This document shows, in pieces, positions 1 to 10,137 of a DNA stretch of 64,000 bases. Position numbers and translations under genes: made by a program. The notes under the pieces are model-generated. The model saw nothing but the letters and a program-made list of their open reading frames with translations, searched no databases and had not been told where the DNA came from. Each line of letters starts with the position of its first letter. Positions within the stretch are counted from its first letter, which is position 1. Source of the DNA: Siphonodentalium dalli (Eukaryota; Mollusca; Scaphopoda; Gadilida; Siphonodentaliidae); assembly GCA_032622095.1 (NCBI GenBank), contig CP136062.1:138590351-138654350 (forward strand), in the 5' to 3' direction.

Positions 1-90
1 ATAGGCTACCAAAACGGCTCGACCATCAGAGCTGAAAATTTGTATATAGGGGTAATTTGACTATTATAATTATTAGACCCGGATGTGTTT
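1..90 (+). repeat. Fragment of a dispersed repeat also found tandemly at 7488-8170
   Basis: The first bases contain the string agctgaaaatttgtatatag followed by ggtaatttgac and a nearby attattagac, which closely match the start of the degenerate tandem array at 7488-8170. It runs off the left edge, so its full length cannot be judged. No coding capacity is visible. Confidence 0.5.
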
Positions 91-862
91 CAGTTTTGAG
101 TGACTTGACAATTTAGAGTTATGCCTCTTGAGTAGTATTGCCGCTCGAACTCAATGACCGTGTGATGATCTAATTTCCCCAATCGAAAGCCGCACGACCG
201 CATTTGTGGGTAGTCAATAGTCATCAATAATTTAAGATGGTTTTTGCTATCACACTTGCCCAAATATTGGTACAGTATTAGATATATTAAGTGTATGTCG
301 AGTCACCGTGACCACCGATTCCCGAGGAATATTACCTGAAGGGGACGAGTGGGTAGGAGCCCACCTTTTCAATTTAGGAGCTCACATTTTAAAATTTTAG
401 GTGCGAACGAGGTGCGCGCGAGCAATTGCTTGCCTCTTATGAAGAGGCCTGTCGGGAGGTATGTCTCAAATGTTGACTTCTTAGAGGTTAGGGCATTTAG
501 AGGGTACAATAGGCAATAATGATGTAGTAATTATCGGTAGCTACAGGTGTATTAAAGGGAGTGTGGCTTAACGTTTGTACACTTATCTCATATCATAATT
601 CACGTGGGCACGATTAACATTGAGGACACCAAACGAAAAGGCTTATACAAACATTCAGAATTAATATAAAATATCAGAAAGGTTTCACTGGACAAGATTA
701 TCATATAAATCTTTATTTGTTGGTGCATACATTTACAGGGAATCTATTGTCGAGCAGGGCATTGCGCTTGCTGTTCTGTGGAGAGAGATCCCCCCCCCCC
801 CAGCGGATCACACTCCAACTACGGTTCTTTTTGTATCTGTATGAAGCTGCTTCGTGTACAAC
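91..862. other. Unassigned AT-rich DNA
   Basis: No supported gene or repeat. The only notable feature is a run of 12 C residues at 790-801. Two short open frames on opposite strands overlap here and have no recognisable domain. Confidence 0.6.
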
Positions 863-983
863 TTCTAGTCTTGTGGCTAACCAGGATGTCTGCTTAATTA
901 ATAAACAATAAGATCTCAAGTCTAATATCTCATTGAGTACTACAACTCTTCCCTGCGCCCTCCGGCTAATTGTCATTATTAAA
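863..983 (+). repeat. Copy of a ~110-bp block also at 3610-3735 and 4330-4432
   Basis: The block runs from a 'ctaaccaggatgtctgc' stretch through 'tcaagtctaat' and 'gagtactacaact' to 'cggctaattgtca'. The same ordered words recur at about 3630-3728 and 4354-4430. It therefore belongs to the repeat unit that is tandemly duplicated downstream and flanks the recombinase pseudogene on its left as well as its right. Whether this is a target-site feature, an element end or a segmental duplication cannot be decided here. Confidence 0.6.
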
Positions 984-1284
984 TGATAATAAACTTTCTT
1001 CTAAAAGTCCCATACTGAATGATGGGCAAAAGAAGTTGATAAATCACTATATATACCTGGTTGTTCTATAAATCGGCCAGACAGGTTAATAACAAGATCA
1101 CGCGACGTCATGAGTTATTAATAGGAAGTATAATTCCCTGGATTTTCCCATTGCTAAGGCCGTGTGTATTATCCAATCAAATTGCGCGTATCTGAGCAGC
1201 TCACCAATCGCTGTCACTCATACATTATTAGTTCGGAGTGCTTTGCAGTAGTCAATAACAACATTTCTTGTGAATTTCCAATGA
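984..1284 (+). other. Upstream region of the recombinase pseudogene
   Basis: No coding sequence. It contains a TATA-like tatatata at about 1050 and a CCAAT-like word near 1172, either of which could belong to an old promoter of the recombinase unit. This is weak, position-only evidence. A short ATG-initiated frame at 1287 encodes only eight residues before a stop. Confidence 0.3.
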
Positions 1285-2719
1285 GAATGGCTGCGACTGA
1301 AAATTCCTAATATCTTTCCCACTATCAACGAGCGTGAGTTGGCAAGATTATTATATGAAAAGGATGCGGAAAACACCAGGCGGGCCACCAATAATGCTGT
1401 CGGGGTATTTCGATCGTACCTATCTTCAAGAAATCCGAGTGCAGATTTTGAGAAGTACTTGGCTGACGATTTGGACTTAGTTCTTGAGAAATTTTACGCA
1501 GAGGTTCGAAATGAGATAGGGGAGCTGTATACAAAATCTACTATGTCGTCAATTCGCTACGGTATTAATAGGCATTTGCAGCTCTCCAACAGACGTATTG
1601 ATATCGTGAATGGAATGGATTTCACACGTTCTCGGAACATGTTCTCAGCTGTAACAAAAGATTTAAAGAAACAAGGAAATGGATCGATACAGCATCACCC
1701 ACCACTTGAGAAAACCGACATGGAACGGATGTACCGGTACCAGTATTTCATGGAGGACAACAGCAACATTCGACTATAACAGAAAGTGTTTTTTGACCTT
1801 GTGTTGTATCTCGAGCGACGTGGTCGTGAAAACATTCATGAGCTGAAAATTTCGGACATTGTCCAAAAGAAAGACTCTGACGATAACACCTATCTGTTTC
1901 TGGACAAAGATGAAATGACAAAAAATCACCAGGACACAAATACGGATGATGGTAGGATCTATGCATTATCGGGCGATCCAGTGTATCCCGTCAAGTCATT
2001 TGATATCTACAAAAGCAGACTGAATCCGCAGTGTGATAGGTTGTTCCAACGTCCCAACCGCTATCAGAGCCCAAACAGCTGGTATGTCAAAACACCTCTT
2101 GGTCATAACAGCATTGGTAAAATGATTAGTGTTATCAGTGAGAGCGCTGGACTTTCCAGGAAATATACAAATCATTCCTTAAGAGCGACATCTGTTCATC
2201 AGCTTGATAGCAATGAATTTTCAGGCAGACACATTATGAGTGTAAATGGACACCGCTGTGAGACGTCGTTGAAAACTTACACTGGCTACACTGCGCCTAA
2301 CATTAAATAAAAAGATGTCTGACTCAATATCGGGATCTTTACGCCCAAACAATGCTCTTGTTGTCGCAGAATCTGTACGCCCCAGCAACACTCTTATTGT
2401 CGCCAATAAAGAAAATGAACCGGCTGAAGGAAATTTTTAAATTGAGACAGATGACCTTGAGCCGTTTTCCAGTAGTCAACTCAGTTACATCTTTTCTGAA
2501 GTGAATGACATTATTGGACTTGATGAAATTACTACACACGGTAGTACTAGTTTGCTTGCAGTTCAGTCAATGTCAAAATCAAGCAACGTTCCAATGCGTA
2601 AAATGCAAAATAACAATCGACAAGCTCCAGTTTTCATTAATTGTCCAAACTTAACAATTAATTACAATGTAATTAATTTATTACAATTGACTTTCGGATG
2701 TTCAATTAACTACAAGTGA
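1285..2719 (+). pseudogene. Crypton-like tyrosine recombinase, broken by a stop, a frameshift and a second stop
   Basis: Encodes a DNA strand-exchange enzyme of the tyrosine recombinase (YR) superfamily, of the type carried by Crypton transposons and Crypton-derived animal genes. The N-terminal helical part (about 1339-1776) and the catalytic part (1786-2310) lie in one frame, separated by a single TAA at 1777-1779. Catalytic signatures visible are the arginine region RRGRENIHELK (about 1815-1845), the H-x-x-R box in NHSLRAT (about 2170-2190), GHR (about 2248) and the tyrosine in KTYTGY (about 2270-2290). Past the TAA at 2308 the reading continues in the +1 frame from an ATG at 2315 as an acidic, serine-rich tail with a further TAA at 2438-2440. 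Its end, with FINCPNLTINYN, resembles the conserved C-terminus of mollusc relatives as I recall them. The frame is closed upstream by TGA at 1282-1284, so the true start is uncertain. With three lesions it cannot make a full enzyme. Family assignment is strong; Crypton subgroup is inferred. Confidence 0.8.
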
Positions 2720-2914
2720 GTTGCGGATGTTCATGACAATGTGGTGACGTTCGGTAATATGTTTCATCATACATGTAGATGATGTACCGTATTGTTTATT
2801 AAATTTTGACTTGTTGAAAAACATTGTTGTGCATTTTATGGATTTATATATATGGGTCAGTTAGGCAATTCAGGCCTAATGAGCTTGATACCATTGGTGG
2901 ATCATATAATAAAA

Positions 2915-3056
2915 CACTTATTGCATGGTTTCTATGTTGACATGAGTATTTACCATCCCTTGAAAGTTAAATTCACCTCGGCCTGCGGCCTTGGTGAATA
3001 TTAACTTCCTCGGGTTGATAAATCCTCATGTCAACATCGAAACCATGCAATAAATG
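2915..3056. mobile_element. Palindromic hairpin, MITE-like
   Basis: Two ~32-bp arms face each other: cacttattgcatggtttc plus tatgttgacatgag on the left (2915-2946) and its near-perfect reverse complement at 3025-3056. An inner inverted pair, attcacctcggcc against ggccttggtgaat (about 2970-2997), extends the fold. The whole unit is noncoding. Size and structure suit a small nonautonomous element or a hairpin-forming repeat. No target duplication was identified. Confidence 0.6.
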
Positions 3057-3057
3057 T

Positions 3058-4432
3058 ATAATGTTTGTTTACAAATAAACTAATTCTCAGGTGGTAAGCA
3101 TGCAGCAACAATTAATAAATATATATCAACATACCACAACCATTGTCTTATAAGCTACATATCCATTACACCAATCATCTCACATCGACCTCACGAGCAA
3201 GCGAAGTGAGTAATTTGTTAAAAGTTTTATTGATCGAGCAACAGTCGTTCCAATGGCGGTACGCAATTAAATTTTATGCACTTTAATTGTTGTCGCTACA
3301 TAGACAAGACGATATCTATGAATTTAAAATGCCTACCCTAATTTACGGTTATTCACAGTGCCCCAGGTTCACTGCATCTTCAACATGTTCGTCTTGTCGG
3401 CCATTTATCAAACAATCCGATTGTTGCAAATTGATCTCAAATCTAAATCCTATGTGTGTTTGCTGTAATGTTTATCCATGTTATGCCAGTGTCTTGCTAA
3501 ATGTTGAATTTGTGATTGTTGATTTCTGTTTGTTTGTTGTATATGATTTCATGATCATGTATGGTTTGATATATGTTTTGTAAGTTGTTTTAGTTTCTGT
3601 TTGCCTGAGTGTCTTTCTTGTATTGTGTCTAACCAGAATGTCTGCAAATTAATAGACAATCAGATAACTCAAGTCTAATTTCTCATCAAGTACTACAACT
3701 GTTCCCGGCGCCCTCAGGCTAATTGTCAATGTCCGTTTACAAACAAAACCATTTCTGAGGTGGTAAGCATGCAGCAACAATTAATCAATATATATCAACA
3801 TTTCACAATCATTGCATTACAAGCTACATATCCATCAGACCAATCAATCTTATATCGACACACGATCAAGCGCAGTGAGTAATTTGCTAGGAATTTCATT
3901 GGTCGAGCAACAGCGTTCAAATTGCGGTAAATATTTGAATTTTAGGCACCTTGATTTTTGTCGCTACACAGACAAGGCGATATCTATGAATTTAAAACGC
4001 CTCCCCTAAATTTACGGTTATCCACAGTGCCCCAAGTTCACTGCATCTTCAACATCGTCGTCTTGTCGGTCATTTATCTATCAAACAGTCCGATTGAAAA
4101 TTGATCTCAAATAATGGAAAATACTTCTTTTATCTGGTCTCATATTAAATACATCTATTTGATCAACTAGATATATTCAAAATCCTACTTTTGTTTGCTA
4201 TATTGTTTATGCGTGGTATGTAAGTGTCTTGCTAAATTTTGAATTTGTGATTGTTGATTTCCTCTTGTATATGAGTTTCATGATACTGTATGGTTTGATA
4301 TGTATCTGCATGTTGTTTTGGACGTTGCTTGCTTGAGTGTATGTCTTGTCGTGTCTCTAACCAGAATGTCTGCTATATTAATCAACATCAGAGATCTCAA
4401 GTCTAATTTATCATCGAGTACTACATGATTGA
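3058..4432 (+). repeat. Tandem direct duplication, two units of about 670-700 bp
   Basis: Unit 1 (about 3058-3735) and unit 2 (about 3730-4432) share the same ordered blocks: the aggtggtaagcatgcagcaa words near 3090 and 3760, the acaagctacatatccat region, a short 'gagtaatttg' stretch, a 'gatatctatgaatttaaa' stretch, and the terminal block also present at 863-983. Divergence is substantial, with many indels, so the duplication is old. Short open frames in each unit are not conserved between the two and are unlikely to be genes. Confidence 0.75.
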
Positions 4433-5790
4433 TTGATTTAGGGTTTAACGCATTTTAACCGCTAGGCCATAGTATGACCAAGAGGAATGTTTCCACTTGG
4501 AGTCAAGAATATAAATAAAAAAACTGACAAGTGTGCAATCACATTATAAAACGCATAAAAGTAGCACAAGAATAGATCATAAATAGCAAATAAATAACAA
4601 CGAAATTACGAAGGAGCCACCTCTAAATATGTAAAGTAGCGTTTAAAATAAGAGTTCGCAGTGATAAGGTATTTATAATATTTGATGAATCGTGCATGAA
4701 TCTTTATCAATGCGTGAAGCTGATGGTCGGTGGGTGAGACAGAAAGTCTTTATTAACCCAACCGACAGCCTCGATCCACAAATACTGTTTCATGTCATTG
4801 AGAATTAACATTTCTCACCAATCGTGTGGTCAAAGTTTGAAAGCTCAAAGATGTACCTCTCTTTCTGAGAGTAGAAACGTTTGAGGGACTTTCTTTCTTT
4901 CGAAGTAACATGCGATTTTTCTTTTGGGACAATAGGATCAACTTGTATAGATTGTTGCTGAGGAAATGTCTCAATGGCAGAAGCTGTAACCATAACCGGC
5001 ACTTCATGTTCTGAAACATAAATACTATAAGTCGCCTCAACTTGTGTTGCTGGTGATATACTGGCGAGTTTGGTTTGACTGTGTCTGAGTGCTGGATTAA
5101 ACACACTTTTTTGTAGACACGATTGCCGAGTATGTGACATGTGGAATGGATGGTCGAAGACCAACTATTTTCTTAGCATCTATATATGATCCACATGGGA
5201 AATGAGCGATCAATTTAGCATGTGAACCTTGGCAGTTTGAAAAGTTTTAAAGATTCGTACCATCCTTAAGAGCACGACCAGATATAGAACATCGTGCACA
5301 TCTCGTTTCTTTACGTTTGCAATGTTCCTGGCCATGTCCATACCCCTGACATTTAAAACATCGCAAAGGGATTGGAACAAATGTGCTTAAATCCATCTTC
5401 ATACACCCAAACTTCAATGTCGGTGGATGTTCGCAACGGCTGAAGGAAGCTCAGAAGATAACTTCAGAGGAACTTTTAGTCCATCAACATTCTTTGTAAA
5501 TCTACGGACTTCTGCAACTCCCTGTGGTGCCAACTCCGCCAACATATCTGACTCCGAAGAATCAGCTATACCGCGGGGTCGCAACACAGCTCTGCTACTA
5601 TTCAGTGTCTTGTGAGGAGTAACCAACAGTGGTGCATGTGTAATAGTTATTAACTGCAGCAGAGCATCGTTGAACATTCAATCAAGACAGAGTCACTGAT
5701 TGTCACAGTCCTGATTGGTTTAACAGATTTCAATTGTCCAGCAATGGTTTGCAGTGTTTTATCAATGACAAAGATAGGTCTTTTCACATC
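4428..5790 (-). pseudogene. LINE-derived ORF1 (gag-like) with 3' UTR, no reverse transcriptase; copy A
   Basis: Minus-strand remnant of the ORF1 protein of a Jockey/RTE-like non-LTR retrotransposon, which normally coats the RNA intermediate. Reading from high to low coordinates: an RRM-like region (about 5770-5440) including VTPHKTLNSSRAVLRPRG and APQGVAEVRRFTK; a zinc knuckle RCFKCQGYGHGQEHC (about 5363-5317, C-x2-C-x4-H-x4-C) followed by a second partial knuckle; then a Ser/Gln/Lys-rich tail (about 5164-4805). These pieces lie in different frames, so several indels have broken it. The sequence from 4800 down to 4428 is a 3' UTR ending in a TCAATCAATCA-type short repeat, shared with copy B. 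No RT or endonuclease lies between ORF1 and the 3' end, which suggests a half-LINE (HAL1-like) structure. Confidence 0.7.
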
Positions 5791-7268
5791 AGAGCCAAAG
5801 CCAAGAACCAAGTACTAAGGGAATACCACAGCATTATTGGAACTTGGCGAGTCATCATTATTACGTTTTTTTTTTATCTGAGTTGCCATACGAAAAGCAA
5901 AATAAAAATGGCAACTAGCCCAGAAGCCGCCGTGGACAACCCTTCGAATTAGGTTTGGGCCAAAGACTGGCACCTATTTATCCATTGCATACAACATCAC
6001 CGGGTACCTCCCCACAGTGAGACAGGCGTGAGAAATACAAGACTGAAACATTTAACATCCATGAAGACGAAAAGCAAAGAGACATGACACGAAAGAAATT
6101 ACATACATGAAAAACAGAACACACAACTTGACACCAAAAAAAATAATTCCGTTTATTTTATATCCCACAGCAACTGTTATATATCTGCAGGTGTTATCCA
6201 CGTTGTTTAAGATGTTATGCTTTTAAACAAAACTAAGAAACATAGTCTTAGTTTGGATCCCGGGTCAGGTTGTTCGTGGATGGGCTGCTGCGTATCTATC
6301 GGCGGTATGTCCCTGTTCCCATCCTGGAATTGACTCAGTTGCTTCTCGTTTTCTCGACTGGTCTGGTTAAAGCCGAAAAAAATCAACCAACATGACCTAT
6401 CATAACACTCACAGTTATTAATTGTACGTTTTCACCTCCCATGCGTCCTTTATTCCAGACATGCAATATTCTGAACGAGTCCCACATGTGAAATACTGTA
6501 TTGTAAGTTAGTCAATCTGTCACTTTCTTGAACAGGCGCGTAATCTGTGACTGCGAATTATAATTGGATACAATATTGCTATTACTTTCAGCCGGGAACA
6601 CCTCTTAGACTGTGCAGCAGTTGTAATAGTTATCTCGTTTTCTTGTGGAATGTGGTTTCCCAGTTAATGGCATGTTTAGATAGAAAATGGCCGGAAACAG
6701 GCAAACACTCTTACGGGTCTTGTTTCACTCGAGCTTCCGATCACCAAGGTTATGAGTTGTGAGCACCATTGTCCATGCGCCGCCCACTAATTTGTTCTCT
6801 CCGACCAGCGTTAGAACGCGACCTTGTCACGAACTATTATTGCAACATATAGGCCCAATTCGTCATCTCGATTATTAACTCAGTGTTTGAGATAGAAATT
6901 GAAATGGTCGTTTACGTTTTTATCCGCCGTGTTACGGTGTGGAAATCGTATAAATAATTAAACGACTTGAATTCGTAGAACACGCTGAGACACAACATTG
7001 AATATTTCAGCATCAGGATTGTAATTAATTTATAATTGCCGCGACCAACAATTATGCGAGACTGTTTTGTGTTTCAATCAAATTCTACTCTGTTTGAATC
7101 CTCAGAGTTATCCGCGCAAGGGTATTATGTTGGCTTCCGCTTTGATCACATGTCTTCGTTACCGGGCAACTAGCAGAACTTCTTGTTCCAATAAATTGAC
7201 ATGCGTCAGGCAAACCCGATATCCTATGGTTTCTGAGCATTTTGGTCGCGACCTTTGAAAGCAAACGT
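5791..7268. other. Unassigned DNA between element copies
   Basis: Probably includes some 5' flank of copy A near 5800-5950. Beyond that I recognise no gene, RNA or named repeat. Short open frames at 6547-6762 and 7067-7288 overlap on both strands and lack domains. Confidence 0.5.
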
Positions 7269-7271
7269 TTA

Positions 7272-7447
7272 GTGCCACCGCACCGCATTATTTTATCACA
7301 GATGGGGGAAATCGCAGGTGGAGAAAGTCAGAAAAGCCTACAGATATTAGACCCTTCTAATAGTTGGAAGTGCTGTATATGTCTTTAGTACGGAAACAAA
7401 GCCAAAACGGCAAAGTGTTATATTTCATTGTTCTCATGCAATCTATA
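7272..7447 (+). mobile_element. Left end of a Harbinger-like MITE (second copy of the 34567 family)
   Basis: Starts GTGCCACCGCAC directly after a TTA (7269-7271) and continues with gggggaaatcgcaggtggag, matching the left terminal repeat of the complete copy at 34567-35205. Homology to that copy continues to about 7445 (caaagtgttatatttcattg, against the corresponding stretch at 34690), then jumps to 8306. The intervening 7448-8300 is foreign tandem-repeat DNA, so this copy is interrupted. Confidence 0.6.
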
Positions 7448-7487
7448 CTAATAGATCTAAATTGTGTTTGTTTGTTCGTTTGTCCGC

Positions 7488-8170
7488 TTATAGGCATAAC
7501 GACTGGACCATCGGAGCTGAAAACATGTATATAGGGTTAATTTGACTCGGGGAACATTATTAGATAGGTTCCATTCACCTCAGATGATAATAATTATATA
7601 TATATTGGTCAGAGGCGACCAAACTGTTTGATCATCGGAGCTGAATGTTTTGACATTTCAGTAATTTGATCCGGGAAATATTATTAGATACGTCCCGTTG
7701 ACATCAGGTGTCTTAAAAAGGCACTAATAATTAATTTAACTAATTAATTAATTATATACCCAAAATTGTTGCAATCGGAGAAGATTGAAACAAGGGAATT
7801 AGTTGACCCGAAGCGTGTCATGATATATATGCCGTTGACCTCAGACGACTTAAATGGGCAAATATGAGCAATAAAGAGCGTTCCTTATCAGTTTAGCAGT
7901 TTTGAAGGAATATTGCTATATACATGTTATGGGTCACCTGGCCAGGGGATTGTCATGGGACAGGCGCATATGACACCAGGTGACTTAATGAGGGACTAAT
8001 AAATCATATGATCAATACAGAGCGTTTATTATCAGCCAAGACAATATGGAAAAATTGGAGCACAAAATAAAATGACACGGGACTGTCCGGGGATAGATAC
8101 TATTGACCTCAAATGACTTAAAGTGGCACCAATAATTAGCAATAAACAGCGTTTATTATCAACTTAACAT
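7488..8170 (+). repeat. Degenerate tandem array, about five units of ~135 bp, inserted in the MITE
   Basis: Each unit contains a (c)atcggagctgaa-like word, a ttagttgaccc/tttgactcgg-like word, an attattagata word, a cgttgacctcagatgac-like word, then tgaga/gcaataaagagcgtt before the next unit. Starts fall near 7494, 7610, 7755, 7895 and 8035. Units differ by numerous substitutions and the array is noncoding. A single fragment occurs at 1-90, so the family is dispersed as well as tandem. Confidence 0.6.
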
Positions 8171-8305
8171 ATGAATGTAACTTTATCACGAGAGTCATGC
8201 AATAGGTGTTGTCACACCCCAGATTACTAATAATTATTTGAAATAATTTGAACGGCCACTATGAATTACGCATTCTTCACCAGAGCAACGCTGCGTTCCC
8301 AAGCT

Positions 8306-8480
8306 AGTTATAGATATATGGCATGTATCTCAAGTTTCTAAACTAAACACTAGGCTATTTTGTTATTTGAACTTTAACAATACATTTATATTTTATTTTG
8401 TACCCGTAAATTTCTGCACCGTTGTCGCAATGCCATTAATTGCGGTGGCCGGGACCAATGCCCTCTCTGTCGGCGTAGCA
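8306..8480 (+). mobile_element. Inner part of the interrupted Harbinger-like MITE
   Basis: The words ggcatgtatctcaagtttct and aaactaa match 34740-34770, and attgcggtggccgggaccaatgcc resembles the corresponding internal region near 34845-34860. No right terminal repeat was found after it, so the right end is lost or too diverged. Confidence 0.4.
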
Positions 8481-9310
8481 ACGGCAGCAACATTACTGAA
8501 AACTTAATCAGATTATCTTTTCACACAGGTAACGTGCATGAGATCCGTATACCTATGACGTGTTCGATATATAGATCAAGTCACCTGGAATAGTACCAGA
8601 GCATAGTACTGCTTAACGTAACGTAAAGTGGCCCTCTTGTTGGGAAAAAGCGCAATAAAACTGTCTATCTTAAACAAACTGATTTGACGTTGCATACAAA
8701 TTATCCAAATTAAGCACATTTCCGATTATACCGCCAAGGTCCGGACAATTTACAAAAACAATGAAGAAAATCATTGAACTTGAATTGAAAAGAGGATGAT
8801 TTTCATGACGGCAGCATGTATATGATTCAACAACAATATAAGTTTTAGCAGTATAGTGCCAGTTATTAAATTAGGCTTCAAATCGGGCATGAAGAATTAT
8901 TCAACTTCGTCTTTTCAACAGAGGTTAGTTAAAAATTATCTGATTCTAATTATCAGATTACCGGTGATCACGTTTGGCACATCGTGAATTCAATGAGTAT
9001 GTATACATTTAGCTTAGTTTATCTTGAATGTTAATACTCCTAGTTTTGTGAAAGTAAGATGACTCTTGGACTTGACCAGTCAAAGATATACTAATAGTAA
9101 TGTTGAATTATTAATTTATTGAAAAATATTGCCGTGTATTGCTAAGTTTATATTTGTGATTACCTAATGTGTAAGTGAAAGCATCCATGGATGCTGATTT
9201 TGTTTTGTCACGATGACATGTAAATCCTACCACTCATCACCGGCACTCTATATTGGTCAATACGTCTCATGTCGGGGAACAATTACGAGCAACGTTTTTG
9301 CACATGTGCA
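8481..9310. other. Unassigned AT-rich DNA
   Basis: No ORF of note, no repeat partner seen elsewhere in the window. Confidence 0.5.
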
Positions 9311-9320
9311 GTTAGGGGCT

Positions 9321-10137
9321 TGTTACATGAGCCGGGACAACTCGGTTAGCTGGGACAACCCGGTCTGTCGGGACAACTCGATCACGCTGTTATGTGAGCC
9401 GAGACAACTCGGTTAGCCGGGACAACTCTGTTGACGTTCACGCAACTAGCTATCCACCCAGCTGTCAATCACGCGTCACGACGTCGGTCCATAATGTCGG
9501 CACGCCCATAACTGAGTGGCTTGGGTTGTCACTAAACGTCACTCACACGACGCGAGAATTGTATTGGCTAACGTCATGTCAAGTTACAACAAATGGTGTT
9601 ACGTTTCAGACTTTCATCCCGGCTAGCCGGGATGACTAGCTGTTACGTGAGCCGAGCTGTCCCGGCTAACCGAATTGTCCAGGTTAGGCGGGACGGGACA
9701 ACTCGGTTTTCCGAGTTGAGCCGGCTCATGTAACAGCACTCCATTATTTTAGTGGGAAAGCACAGAGGACCGAGGCACCCGGTAGACCGGGTTGTCCCGG
9801 CTAACCGAGTTGTCCCGCTCATGTAACAAGCCCATTTCTGTGAACCCGGCCATTCTAAAAACAGAATGAAAGTCTCGAACGTAATACGGTGCATTGTGAC
9901 TTGACATGGCGTTAGCCAATTGGATGCTCGCGTCATGTGAGTGACGTTTAGTGACAGCCCAAGCCACTCACTTGTGGGCGCGCCGACATTAGGTGCTGAC
10001 ACCGTGACACGTGATTGACAGCTATATGGATAGCTACATGTAGTTGTGTGCAGCCAATCCGAGTTGTCCCGAATAAACGAGTCGTCCCGGCAAACTGAGT
10101 TGTCCCGGCTAGCCCATTTGTCCCGGCTCATGTAGCA
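9321..10137. mobile_element. Foldback element with iterated CCGGGACAACTCGG motifs
   Basis: About 820 bp forming a long imperfect palindrome. The left outer end has tgttacatgagccgggacaa (9321-9340). The right outer end carries the reverse complement (ttgtcccggctcatgtagca, ending 10137). The same terminal module recurs inside, forward near 9385 and 9640 and reversed near 9736 and 9829, giving nested ends. The unique arms also pair: gtgacgtttagtgacagccc and agccactca on the right (about 9940-9970) mirror 9510-9555 on the left. The terminal modules are strings of an 18-bp-like word, GGGACAACTCGGTTAGCC, with variants. Open frames here (for example 9643-10158 minus) follow the repeat and are not genes. 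GC content is clearly above the surroundings. Confidence 0.8.
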
